Part shown: piece by piece, positions 7,360 through 14,603 of the stretch | How the letters are laid out: every line of letters starts with the position of its first letter | Position numbering within the stretch: the first letter of the stretch is position 1 | Source of the DNA: Cyclobacteriaceae bacterium | GTDB lineage: Bacteria > Bacteroidota > Bacteroidia > Cytophagales > Cyclobacteriaceae | NCBI GenBank assembly: GCA_021648745.1 | Contig: JAKISE010000085.1 | Location: 1-14,711, forward strand | Direction of reading: 5' to 3' | Length of the DNA: 14,711 nt | The notes under the pieces: generated by a model | Told to the model about the DNA's origin: nothing | What the model saw: the letters and a program-made list of their open reading frames with translations, nothing else | Database searches by the model: none | Position numbers and translations under genes: made by a program

Positions 7360-8025
7360 TTAATTTTTAATTAAAACTTCATCAATAAGACCGTATTTTT
7401 TAGCATCTGCCGCACGCATCCAATAATCCCTATCCGAATCTTTTTCTATTTGCTTATACGATTTTCCACTATGTTTAGAAAGAATCTCATACAGGTCTTT
7501 TTTAACTTCTAAGATCTGTTTTAAAGAAATTTCCATATCCGTTGCCTGCCCTTGGCTTCCACCCAAAGGCTGGTGAATCATAATGCGAGAGTGAGGTAGA
7601 GAAGATCTCTTTCCAGCTTCTCCTGCTGCCAATAATACAGCACCCATCGAAGCCGCTAGACCTGTGCAAATAGTAGCTACTTCTGGTCGTATGTATTGCA
7701 TGGTGTCATAAATGCCTAAACCTGCATAAACACTTCCCCCCGGACTATTAATGTACATAATAATATCTTTTTTAGGGTCAGCCGACTCTAAAAATAATAG
7801 CTGAGCAGTAATGATGTTGGCAATATTATCATCAATGGCCATTCCTAGAAAAATGATTCGATCAGAAATTAACCTACTGAAAACATCAATTTCTCTAAAA
7901 TTACCTGGTCGCTCTTCGATAACAGAACGCGTCATGCTTTCAATATAATGCCCGTATCTATCTATATTAGAACCACTTATTCCTTGGTTATGAATGGCGT
8001 ATTTTTTGAATTCATTATTTTCCAT
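7360..8025 (-). CDS. clpP: ATP-dependent Clp protease proteolytic subunit ClpP
   Basis: ClpP is the serine peptidase that forms the tetradecameric chamber used by ClpX. The protein has 221 residues. The catalytic triad is intact: Ser126 in GLAASMGAVLL, His151 in MIHQPLGG and Asp200 in DSDRDYWM, with spacings of 25 and 49 residues that equal those of E. coli ClpP. YINSPGGSVYAGLGIYD (91-107) forms the oxyanion-hole region. The N-terminal ~30 residues are a likely propeptide or axial-loop segment ahead of the core. The gene sits between tig and clpX, the classic tig-clpP-clpX order, but a strong terminator after tig means clpP probably has its own promoter in the 185-base gap. A near-consensus CATCTTTG (complement of about 8124-8131) is a possible -7 box there. 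Confidence 0.97.
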   Translation of the reverse strand: MENNEFKKYAIHNQGISGSNIDRYGHYIESMTRSVIEERPGNFREIDVFSRLISDRIIFLGMAIDDNIANIITAQLLFLESADPKKDIIMYINSPGGSVYAGLGIYDTMQYIRPEVATICTGLAASMGAVLLAAGEAGKRSSLPHSRIMIHQPLGGSQGQATDMEISLKQILEVKKDLYEILSKHSGKSYKQIEKDSDRDYWMRAADAKKYGLIDEVLIKN

Positions 8026-8165
8026 GTATGGGTTTATTAGTTGTTTAAAACGGAGACCTTCTACCTGTATGACGAAGAGTCTAACCTTAATATTGCAATT
8101 TATAAAGGAAACGAATGCTTATCAAAGATGATTGAAAATTTATGAATAATTTCTTAAGGTATGGT

Positions 8166-8197
8166 CATAAAAAAAGGAAGTATTGCTACTCCCTTTT
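8166..8197 (-). terminator. Rho-independent terminator of tig
   Basis: On the minus strand an 11-bp stem (arms 8187-8197 and 8172-8182, with one G-U pair) closes a GCAA tetraloop of the stable GNRA type and is followed by a run of seven Us overlapping the stem base. It lies about 14 bases after the tig stop codon and separates tig from clpP transcription. Confidence 0.85.
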
Positions 8198-8210
8198 AAA
8201 ATAAGCAAAC

Positions 8211-9545
8211 TTAGTTTGATGCTAATTCCCTAAAATCGTCTAGAGATACCTTTTTAGTATTTACAGTAATGCTATCAATTACATGCTTGTATACTTTTTC
8301 GGTAGCTACTTGATTATATATTGTGGTATAGTTTTCGCCATTATTTGCCTTTAAGTAGCTATCAGCAAATTCGTCCATTTTATCACCTAATTGTTGGATC
8401 ACCGATTGGCCGCCAAATTGCTCAGCCATCACTTCAATCGCTTTCGCCTTAATCTCATCATTAGAAACTTCTATTTTGGCTTCTTCAGAAATCTTATTTC
8501 TTATCAAACTCCATTTCAACTCAGAAATATACAAATCAAACTCAGAGTCAATTTGTTCTTTGGTTACTTTACCTTCGTTCGAAATAAACAACCATTCTCT
8601 TAAGAATTCATTCGGTGTGTCCATTTTTGTTTTAGCTACAAAATGGTCTCTTATATCTCTTTCTAATAAGTAATTAGACTCTTTATCATAATTTTTAGAA
8701 ATTGACTCCTCTATTTTCGATAAAAATTCTTTCTCCTCTTTTACAATGTCTTTGCCAAATATTTTATCAAAAAATACTTGATTGATCTCAGCAGCTACTT
8801 TTCTATTAACATTAATAACCTCTAGCTCTACTTCGCCAGTAATAGCCTTGGCTGCATCAACTTCGATGCCTAGAACTTGAGCGATTCGCTCATCAGAACT
8901 AATTACTTTATGTAAGTCAAAGGAAATTTTGTCGCCTTTTTTAACACCAATAAATTGCTTGGCTTCTTTTTTATCAAGGTCTTTGGTTTCAATTACGCCT
9001 TTGGCGTTTAGGTCACCTTCTGCTTGAGTGAATGAACCGAAAATGGCATCGCCAGCTTCACTAACATCAGGGTTGGTCATATCGCCATACTGCTCTTTTA
9101 AGTTAGTAATGGTCTCATCAATCACCTTTTTATCAACCTTAATTTCGTTTTTGTTAATTTTCTGCTTTTTTGATAAATCAATAGCAAACTTATCAACCAA
9201 ACCAATATTATAGTCAAACTCAAAATCTTTTTGAGTATCCCAGTCAATGGTATCCATCTGAGATCTATCAGGAAGAGGCTCGCCAATAATATTAAGCTTA
9301 TTGTCTTTTATATAATCACTTAGTCCATGGGATATCATATGGTTAATCTCTTCTACAAGAATCGATTTTCCATACATATTTTTAATCATTGTTAAAGGCA
9401 CTTTCCCTTTTCTAAAGCCTTTAATTTCAGCTTTTTTAGAGTATTCCTTAATTTTCTTTTCAACCTTTGGCTGATAATCACCTTGCTTTAAGCTAATTTT
9501 TAATGAAGCTTCAGTACCAGTGTTTTTGTTTAATGTAATTTCCAA
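8211..9545 (-). CDS. tig: Trigger factor, ribosome-associated chaperone (TTG start)
   Basis: Trigger factor binds the ribosome at the exit tunnel and shields nascent chains. Starting at the TTG (9545) gives 444 residues beginning (M)EITLNKNTGTEAS, the normal family length. The ribosome-binding signature GFRKGKVP falls at residues 43-50, as expected. The next internal ATG would remove that motif, and upstream the frame runs into tRNA-Leu, so TTG is the only reasonable start. The middle region (about 155-250), where the FKBP-like prolyl isomerase domain should be, is short and lacks the usual MIPGFE-type active-site segment, so isomerase activity is doubtful. The C-terminal helical arm region (about 255-444) is charged and lysine/glutamate-rich. 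The gene lies directly behind the tRNA-Leu terminator and is followed by its own terminator. Confidence 0.94.
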   Translation of the reverse strand: MEITLNKNTGTEASLKISLKQGDYQPKVEKKIKEYSKKAEIKGFRKGKVPLTMIKNMYGKSILVEEINHMISHGLSDYIKDNKLNIIGEPLPDRSQMDTIDWDTQKDFEFDYNIGLVDKFAIDLSKKQKINKNEIKVDKKVIDETITNLKEQYGDMTNPDVSEAGDAIFGSFTQAEGDLNAKGVIETKDLDKKEAKQFIGVKKGDKISFDLHKVISSDERIAQVLGIEVDAAKAITGEVELEVINVNRKVAAEINQVFFDKIFGKDIVKEEKEFLSKIEESISKNYDKESNYLLERDIRDHFVAKTKMDTPNEFLREWLFISNEGKVTKEQIDSEFDLYISELKWSLIRNKISEEAKIEVSNDEIKAKAIEVMAEQFGGQSVIQQLGDKMDEFADSYLKANNGENYTTIYNQVATEKVYKHVIDSITVNTKKVSLDDFRELASN

Positions 9546-9570
9546 AACAAAATTGTTTAATAACGTAAAA

Positions 9571-9623
9571 TAAAAAACCCTCAATCTCGTACCGATAGCT
9601 ATCGGGGTATCGAAACCGAGGGT
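9571..9623 (-). terminator. Rho-independent terminator of tRNA-Leu, upstream of tig
   Basis: The outer stem pairs ACCCTC (9577-9582) with GAGGGT (9618-9623). Inside it further pairing continues (TACC with GGTA) and ends in the perfect 14-base palindrome CCGATAGCTATCGG (9592-9605). On the minus strand the hairpin is followed by six Us. It begins seven bases beyond the tRNA 3' end, and only about 26 bases separate the U-tract from the tig TTG. Confidence 0.8.
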
Positions 9624-9629
9624 CGTTTG

Positions 9630-9713
9630 TGCGGATGAAGGGAGTCGAACCCCCACGCCCGTAAAGGCGCTAGATCCTAAGTCTAGTGCGTCTACCAATT
9701 TCGCCACATCCGC
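9630..9713 (-). tRNA. tRNA-Leu (anticodon UAG)
   Basis: Read on the minus strand, GCGGATG at the 5' end pairs with CATCCGC at the 3' end, followed by discriminator A (9630). The anticodon stem CTAGA/TCTAG closes the loop CTTAGGA, which places UAG at the anticodon and specifies leucine codons CUA/CUN. A variable arm GCGCC-TTTAC-GGGCG typical of leucine tRNA and a T loop GTTCGAC are present. The length is 84 bases. CCA is not encoded. Confidence 0.97.
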
Positions 9714-9723
9714 AAACGGAGTG

Positions 9724-9754
9724 CAAAGAAACTAAGTTTTTTTTAGATTGCCAA
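9724..9754 (-). promoter_or_regulatory. tRNA-Leu promoter
   Basis: On the minus strand a -33 TTG (complement of 9752-9754) is followed after 20 bases by TTTCTTTG (complement of 9724-9731), matching 7 of 8 of TAnnTTTG. The predicted start would fall only a few bases before the tRNA 5' end. The bases after the box, GCACTC, are the same as after the second rRNA promoter. Confidence 0.55.
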
Positions 9755-9834
9755 TAGCTGAAAAAATAATTTTTAAAATGTTCGCCCTTTTCTTTTTCTA
9801 GGCTTTTTTTAAAGCGAAGAATTTAATTATTTAT

Positions 9835-9842
9835 CATCTTTG
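9835..9842 (+). promoter_or_regulatory. Possible rel promoter -7 box
   Basis: CATCTTTG lies 15 bases before the rel ATG and matches 7 of 8 positions of TAnnTTTG. No TTG -33 element is at the proper distance, so this is a weak call. Confidence 0.3.
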
Positions 9843-9857
9843 TAGTAGCATATTAAT

Positions 9858-12071
9858 ATGGATTCTGTACAACTAGAAGAAGAAAATAAGGAACTGATAA
9901 GAAAGTACCGCAAGCTATTACGCCATGCGAAGCCTTTTTTAAAAGATGATGACTCCAAAATGATTCGTAAAGCTTTCAATTTAGCAATGGAAGCTCACGA
10001 AGGAATGAGGAGAAAATCAGGGGAGCCTTATATTTTTCATCCGGTAGAAGTAGCTCAAATTTGTGTAGAAGAAATTGGACTAGGTACCACCTCAATTATT
10101 GCTGCATTGCTTCACGATGTGGTTGAAGACACCGATTATGAGGTTGAGGACATTCAACGAGAGTTTGGGAAGAAAGTAGCACAAATAATTGATGGCCTTA
10201 CTAAAATTTCTGGGGTAGGGAGCAATGCAGATTCTGGGCAAGCAGAAAATTTCAGAAAAATGCTGCTTACCCTTTCACATGATGTTCGTGTGATACTTAT
10301 AAAACTGGCAGATAGGTTGCATAATATGCGCACCCTAGATAGCATGCCAAGGCATAAGCAACTAAGAATTGCGTCAGAAACTATCTTTCTTTATGCACCT
10401 TTAGCACATAGGCTGGGTTTATATGCAATTAAATCCGAAATGGAAGACCTCCATTTAAAGTATACACACAAAGAGGCCTATCAATCTATTATTGACAATA
10501 TTGAGGTTACCAAAGAAGTTCGTGATAGGTTTATTCGAAGGTTTATTAGGCCATTACAGCAAGATTTGTCTCTCTATAATTTCAAATTTAACATTAAAGG
10601 AAGGGTTAAATCGGTTCATTCTATATGGGAAAAAATGGAAAATCAAGACATTCCTATAGAGGAAGTATTTGACCTTTTTGCCATTCGAATTATTGTTGAT
10701 GTGCCACTGGCACAAGAAAAAGCCGTTTGTTGGCAAGTATATTCCATCGTTACCGATTTTTATAAACCAAACCCTGACCGTTTACGCGATTGGGTAAGTA
10801 CGCCAAAAGCGAATGGATATGAATCCTTGCATACAACGGTTATGAGCCGAACAGGAAAGTGGGTGGAGGTTCAGATACGAACCAAACGGATGGATGATAT
10901 TGCTGAAAAAGGCTATGCCGCTCATTGGAAATACAAGGACAATCCAACACGAAAAACCAGTGGTTTGGAAACGTGGATAGCCGAGGTACGTGAGCTTTTA
11001 GAGAATAACAGCTCCGACCCAGTTGAGTTTGTTGATGATTTTAAAGCGAATCTTTATCAGGATGAAGTGTTTGTTTTTACGCCAAAAGGAGATTTAAAAA
11101 CGCTTCAGAATGGAGCAACTACCTTAGATTTTGCCTTTGACATTCACACTGAAGTTGGTTTGAAATGCCTTGGTGCTAAAGTAAACCAGAAATTAGTTCC
11201 ATTAAACTATGTGCTCCAAAATGGAGATCAAATTGAAATACTAACATCAACAAAGCAAAAACCAAGTGAAGATTGGTTAAGGTTTGTGGCAACTTCAAAA
11301 GCGAGGTCAGGTATAAAGCATGGCCTAAAAGATGAAACACGACAAATTGCCGATGAAGGTAAGGAAATTGTTTTACGCAAGCTTAAACAATTAAAAATCA
11401 CACAAAAAACCAGTACGTTTACCGAACTTACTAAGTTCTTCGGATTAGTGCAAGTAACTGATTTTCTGTATCGGGTTGGTAAGGGAATTATAGAGCCCAA
11501 AGAACTTAAAAAATTTAAAGAAGCTTCTACAGAGAAAAAGATAGTCTCTAAATATAAAAACTGGACGGATGCGAAGCAAGTTAGAAAGTTAATTACGAAA
11601 GAAACGGGCCGTAATGACAGTATTTTATTTATCGGAGAAGACCTCGATTTGGTAGAATATAAATTTGCTTCTTGCTGTAGCCCTATTCCTGGCGATGATG
11701 TATTTGGATTTGTAACCATAGGTGAGGGGATTAAAATACATAGAACTACCTGTCCTAATTCTGCTGAGCTACTTTCTAAACATGGTCATCGAGTAATAAA
11801 AGCTAAGTGGGAGTCTGAGAAGAAAAAATCTTTTGAGGTGGGTTTAGAAATTATTGGTACAGATAGGGTTGGACTCATAAATGACGTAACAAGAGTTATT
11901 TCTAATGAGCATAAGGTAAATATGAAATCTATAACGGTTGACACCGATACTGGAATATTTGAAGGGAAGATTTATTTGTACATTAAAAATAAAGACCATT
12001 TAGCACAACTTGCCACCAAGCTTGAGAATGTTGAAGGGGTGGTAAAAGTTAGCAGAATTAAAGAGGATTAA
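9858..12071 (+). CDS. rel: RelA/SpoT-family (p)ppGpp synthetase/hydrolase
   Basis: This long RelA/SpoT homologue makes and degrades the alarmone (p)ppGpp, the signal of the stringent response. It has 737 residues in the full domain order. The hydrolase HD domain (about 35-190) keeps His61 in FHPVEVA, His86-Asp87 in LLHDVVEDTD and Asp151 in LADRLHN, so hydrolysis looks intact. The synthetase domain (about 230-360) keeps FDLFAIRIIV, NGYESLHTTV (319-328) and VEVQIRT with Glu337. TGS follows at about 401-464 (VFVFTPKGDLKTL), then a helical region, a cysteine region (Cys606, Cys607, Cys632) and a C-terminal ACT domain (about 658-735). Both catalytic halves appear active, so a bifunctional SpoT/Rel type is more likely than a synthetase-only RelA. 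It is divergent from tRNA-Leu and leads the rel-fur-purA series. Confidence 0.95.
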   Translation: MDSVQLEEENKELIRKYRKLLRHAKPFLKDDDSKMIRKAFNLAMEAHEGMRRKSGEPYIFHPVEVAQICVEEIGLGTTSIIAALLHDVVEDTDYEVEDIQREFGKKVAQIIDGLTKISGVGSNADSGQAENFRKMLLTLSHDVRVILIKLADRLHNMRTLDSMPRHKQLRIASETIFLYAPLAHRLGLYAIKSEMEDLHLKYTHKEAYQSIIDNIEVTKEVRDRFIRRFIRPLQQDLSLYNFKFNIKGRVKSVHSIWEKMENQDIPIEEVFDLFAIRIIVDVPLAQEKAVCWQVYSIVTDFYKPNPDRLRDWVSTPKANGYESLHTTVMSRTGKWVEVQIRTKRMDDIAEKGYAAHWKYKDNPTRKTSGLETWIAEVRELLENNSSDPVEFVDDFKANLYQDEVFVFTPKGDLKTLQNGATTLDFAFDIHTEVGLKCLGAKVNQKLVPLNYVLQNGDQIEILTSTKQKPSEDWLRFVATSKARSGIKHGLKDETRQIADEGKEIVLRKLKQLKITQKTSTFTELTKFFGLVQVTDFLYRVGKGIIEPKELKKFKEASTEKKIVSKYKNWTDAKQVRKLITKETGRNDSILFIGEDLDLVEYKFASCCSPIPGDDVFGFVTIGEGIKIHRTTCPNSAELLSKHGHRVIKAKWESEKKKSFEVGLEIIGTDRVGLINDVTRVISNEHKVNMKSITVDTDTGIFEGKIYLYIKNKDHLAQLATKLENVEGVVKVSRIKED

Positions 12072-12101
12072 TATGCTTCTTTAAATAGATAATATTACTT
12101 C

Positions 12102-12109
12102 TATATTTG
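12102..12109 (+). promoter_or_regulatory. fur promoter -7 box (TAnnTTTG)
   Basis: TATATTTG is a perfect match to the Bacteroidota -7 consensus and ends 24 bases before the fur ATG. The expected -33 position holds TTC/TTT rather than TTG. It suggests that fur can be transcribed independently of rel. Confidence 0.55.
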
Positions 12110-12133
12110 TACTAAGTTATAGCAATATTATAA

Positions 12134-12607
12134 ATGGCATTCAATCCACAAATTTTTGAAGAAGTAACAAAGATATTTACTGCATATCTTGAGAATAAAG
12201 GACTGCGAAAAACCCCTGAAAGGTTTGCGATTCTGGAGGAAATATATTCGTTAGATGGTCATTTTGATGTGGAGTCGCTTTATGTAAATATGAAGAATAA
12301 AAACTACCGCGTTAGTAGAGCTACAGTTTACAACTCTCTTGATTTATTAGTGGAGTGTGATTTAGTTAGTAAACACCAGTTCGGTAGAAATTTGGCGCAA
12401 TACGAAAAGTCGTACGGCTTTAAACAGCACGACCATCTTATTTGTACGGAGTGCCATAAAGTAGTTGAGTTTTGCGATCCACGAATTCATAATATACAAA
12501 CAATGGTTGGAGAGTTGCTCAATTTTAATATTTTGCACCACTCACTTAATTTATACGGAGTTTGTGGAGATTGTCAGGTTAAAATTAAAACAGCGCCACA
12601 ACAATAG
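12134..12607 (+). CDS. fur: Fur-family metal-responsive transcriptional regulator
   Basis: The protein is a small dimeric DNA-binding repressor of the Fur/PerR/Zur family with 157 residues. The N-terminal winged-helix domain holds GLRKTPERFAILEEI (23-37) and the recognition helix region YRVSRATVYNSLDLL (58-72). The C-terminal dimerisation domain holds HDHLICTECHKVVEF (99-113). The structural Cys4 zinc site is complete as Cys104/Cys107 and Cys144/Cys147. His43, His99 and His101 are candidate regulatory-metal ligands. These residues do not tell whether the metal is iron, zinc or manganese, or whether peroxide is sensed, so fur is used as the family name only. It lies 62 bases after rel and 57 before purA, with its own predicted promoter. 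Confidence 0.88.
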   Translation: MAFNPQIFEEVTKIFTAYLENKGLRKTPERFAILEEIYSLDGHFDVESLYVNMKNKNYRVSRATVYNSLDLLVECDLVSKHQFGRNLAQYEKSYGFKQHDHLICTECHKVVEFCDPRIHNIQTMVGELLNFNILHHSLNLYGVCGDCQVKIKTAPQQ

Positions 12608-12624
12608 CAGAGTGCTTATTGGCG
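12594..12624 (+). terminator. Possible hairpin at the end of fur
   Basis: AATAGCA (12603-12609) pairs with TGC-T-TATT (12613-12620, one bulge) around GAG, and CGCC (12594-12597) can pair with GGCG (12621-12624) across an unpaired stretch. The fur stop codon lies inside. No T-run follows directly. A second AT-only hairpin AAAATT/AATTTT (12637-12656) with eight Ts stands just before purA. Either could limit read-through into purA, but the evidence is modest. Confidence 0.35.
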
Positions 12625-12664
12625 AAGAATAAAATCAAAATTGGAATTATAATTTTTTTTAAAG

Positions 12665-13933
12665 ATGAAAGTTGATGTGTTGTTGGGCCTGCAATGGGGC
12701 GATGAAGGTAAAGGAAAGGTAGTCGATTACTTGGCCACTAAATATAAGGTTGTGGCAAGGTTTCAAGGAGGGCCTAATGCTGGGCATACATTGGAGTTTG
12801 ATGGCATTAAACATGTGCTTCATCAAATACCATCTGGCATATTTCGTTCCGATATAAAAAATGTGGTGGGCAATGGTGTGGTGCTTGATCCTGTTATCTT
12901 TAAGAAAGAAATTGAAGAGCTCTCAGGGCTTGGGTTAGATGCTACACAAAATCTTTATATTTCAAGAAAAACCCAGATCATTTTACCAACACATAGGTTA
13001 CTTGATGCTTATCAAGAAAAACTTAAAGGAAGCAAAAAAATTGGTTCTACTTTAAAAGGGATTGGACCCACATATCAAGATAAAATAGGTCGCCAAGGCC
13101 TGCGAGTTGGAGATATTGAGATGATTGGCTTTGAAGGACGATACAAAGAGTTGAGAGACAAGCATCTTTCAATGATAGAAGATGACGATATTTCAAGCAA
13201 GATAAGTGAACTAGAGCCTTTGTTCTTTCAAGCAGTCGAATATTTAAAAACACTTAAACTAGTAGATAGCGAATATTTAATAAATGAAGAGATAGCGAAT
13301 AATTCAGGTGTTTTGGCCGAAGGTGCCCAAGGTTCCTTATTAGATATTGATTTTGGCTCATACCCATTTGTAACTAGCTCCAGTACTATGGTATCAGGAG
13401 CTTGCAGTGGATTAGGAGTGGCGCCCTCAAAAATTGGAGAAGTATTTGGCGTATTCAAAGCCTATTGCACACGTGTAGGTAGTGGGCCTTTCCCAACCGA
13501 ACTATTTGATAAAACAGGAGAAAAAATGCGTAAGCAAGGCCATGAGTTTGGGGCAACTACTGGCCGACCTCGTAGATGTGGTTGGTTAGATTTACCAGCT
13601 CTTAAATATGCCATTATGATTAATGGGGTCACTCAGCTGTTTATGATGAAGGCAGATGTGCTAGCTGGCTTCGATTCAATTAACGTATGTATCGGCTATG
13701 AGCTAGAAGATGGCTCTACAACCGACAAGTTGCCATACGATTTAGTAAACCAACCTGTAAAACCTATGTATAAGGAGCTTACGGGTTGGAATGATACAAT
13801 GCCTTCTTCTGCTAACTATAATGATATTTCCCAACCTCTTAAAGACTACATAAAATTTATAGAAGAAGAAGTAGGTGTTCCTATTAAAATTGTGTCTTTG
13901 GGGCCAGATAGGTCTGAAACTATAATTAGATAA
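12665..13933 (+). CDS. purA: Adenylosuccinate synthetase PurA
   Basis: PurA couples IMP and aspartate, using GTP, to form adenylosuccinate, the first committed step from IMP to AMP in the cytoplasm. The 422 residues match the family. The N-terminal GLQWGDEGKGK (8-18) supplies the catalytic Asp13, and GGPNAGHT (35-42) supplies His41, at the same numbers as in the E. coli enzyme. Further motifs are GIGPTYQDKIGR, EGAQGSLLDIDFGSYPFVTSS, TRVGSGPFPTEL, GATTGRPRRCGWLD and KADVLAGF. The ATG start puts the first beta strand at residue 3. The last codons, for ETIIR and the stop, are in the left arm of a perfect terminator hairpin. The gene closes the rel-fur-purA series and precedes an rRNA operon. Confidence 0.97.
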   Translation: MKVDVLLGLQWGDEGKGKVVDYLATKYKVVARFQGGPNAGHTLEFDGIKHVLHQIPSGIFRSDIKNVVGNGVVLDPVIFKKEIEELSGLGLDATQNLYISRKTQIILPTHRLLDAYQEKLKGSKKIGSTLKGIGPTYQDKIGRQGLRVGDIEMIGFEGRYKELRDKHLSMIEDDDISSKISELEPLFFQAVEYLKTLKLVDSEYLINEEIANNSGVLAEGAQGSLLDIDFGSYPFVTSSSTMVSGACSGLGVAPSKIGEVFGVFKAYCTRVGSGPFPTELFDKTGEKMRKQGHEFGATTGRPRRCGWLDLPALKYAIMINGVTQLFMMKADVLAGFDSINVCIGYELEDGSTTDKLPYDLVNQPVKPMYKELTGWNDTMPSSANYNDISQPLKDYIKFIEEEVGVPIKIVSLGPDRSETIIR

Positions 13934-13955
13934 GATCCTTATCTAATTATAGTTT
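13917..13955 (+). terminator. Terminator-like perfect hairpin at the end of purA
   Basis: A perfect 18-bp inverted repeat (arms 13917-13934 and 13938-13955) surrounds a 3-base loop ATC. The left arm includes the last five purA codons and the stop codon. The right arm ends in TTTAGTTC, a weak T-rich end. It probably separates purA from the rRNA operon. Confidence 0.7.
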
Positions 13956-14092
13956 AGTTCTTCTAACCTTAGTTTGAATAACTTTTCACTTAATTTTCTA
14001 CTCAACTCTCTATAGTCTAGGAGGTTTGGGATTGGGTTAAAAATACTTCGAATTACTTTTATATAGATAGTTATAAATTGGGTGTAGTGTTT

Positions 14093-14100
14093 TATCTTTG
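14093..14100 (+). promoter_or_regulatory. rRNA promoter P1 -7 box
   Basis: TATCTTTG is a perfect TAnnTTTG box, followed by GCAGTCCCTT. The only nearby TTG (14078-14080) is too close (12 bases) to be a standard -33 element; at the right distance stands TTA (14071-14073). Confidence 0.55.
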
Positions 14101-14198
14101 CAGTCCCTTAGAAAGTGGGGGTGATTAAGAAATTGGGAATACGTGTTGTATTTGCGAAGATTTGAAAAAATAAATTAAAAATAAATTTCTTTTGATTG

Positions 14199-14228
14199 TT
14201 GTGTTTAAAAATAAAGGTTTTATTTTTG
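14199..14228 (+). promoter_or_regulatory. rRNA promoter P2 (-33 TTG, -7 TATTTTTG)
   Basis: TTG at 14199-14201 is followed after a 19-base spacer by TATTTTTG (14221-14228), a perfect -7 box, and then GCACTCGCTTTC. Both elements and their spacing fit the Bacteroidota housekeeping promoter. It lies 128 bases downstream of P1. Confidence 0.7.
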
Positions 14229-14451
14229 CACTCGCTTTCAGAAGGAAGGCAGGTTAAAACGAAAGGTTTTAACGACTAAGCTTGAAATATTTCGATATAA
14301 AAAGGGGGTAAGGATTAGCTTGCAAAAGCGGATTTGAGCTCTGAGAATAAGATTAAGTATACTAGCCACCATAGGAACTAGTTACTTGGTTTAAACTTAC
14401 GTTAATGGGCAACTGTTAGCTACGTTTTATAAAGTAATGTTAAGGAGCAAA

Positions 14452-14463
14452 AGTTCTTTGAAA
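14452..14463 (+). promoter_or_regulatory. boxA-like antitermination site in the rRNA leader
   Basis: AGTTCTTTGAAA resembles the boxA consensus TGCTCTTTAACA bound by NusB-S10 for rRNA antitermination. The position, about 140 bases before 16S in the leader, is typical. The match is imperfect. Confidence 0.45.
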
Positions 14464-14570
14464 TTGATGAAAGCAAAAGATAGCAAACCATTTTAAATAG
14501 TTGGGTTGAATTTATTCAGCCTGACAAACTTTGAGAAAAACGGGCTAGGCGATAACAGAAATTATAATTC

Positions 14571-14592
14571 GTAACTAATGCAAATTGGTTAC
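14571..14592 (+). other. Leader hairpin with GCAA tetraloop beside the 16S 5' end
   Basis: GTAACTAAT (14571-14579) pairs with ATTGGTTAC (14584-14592) over nine positions with one G-U pair, closing a GCAA loop. It ends about 11 bases before the predicted 16S 5' end, so it may guide folding or processing of the precursor. Confidence 0.5.
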
Positions 14593-14603
14593 ACCAAAAA
14601 ATT

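Larger units (their letters stand above)
13956..14603 (+). promoter_or_regulatory. rRNA operon promoter and leader region, no protein gene
   Basis: These ~650 bases hold no convincing coding sequence. They contain two tandem promoters, a leader hairpin GTTAAAAC-GAAAG-GTTTTAAC (14253-14273), a boxA-like site, and a 9-bp hairpin (14571-14592) beside the 16S 5' end, most listed separately. The stretch before the first promoter (about 14040-14090) is AT-rich, as expected upstream of a strong rRNA promoter. Confidence 0.8.

Noticed and set aside
7321..7380. AT-only hairpin at the clpP stop (TTAATT/AATTAA) as a terminator
   Set aside because: It pairs only A and T over six bases and such pairs are expected by chance in this AT-rich gap.
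9546..9707. N-terminal extension of trigger factor to an ATG inside tRNA-Leu (498-residue version)
   Set aside because: The extra residues are a translation of the tRNA-Leu sequence and its terminator (MAKLVDALDLGSSAF), a well-known artefact; the family begins at EITLNKN.
11228..11719. 163-residue open frame antisense to rel
   Set aside because: It is entirely inside the rel coding sequence and low in charged residues, a shadow of the real gene.
13956..14603. Small protein genes in the rRNA leader region
   Set aside because: Only short frames without start context or protein-like composition; promoters and rRNA leader structure account for the region.
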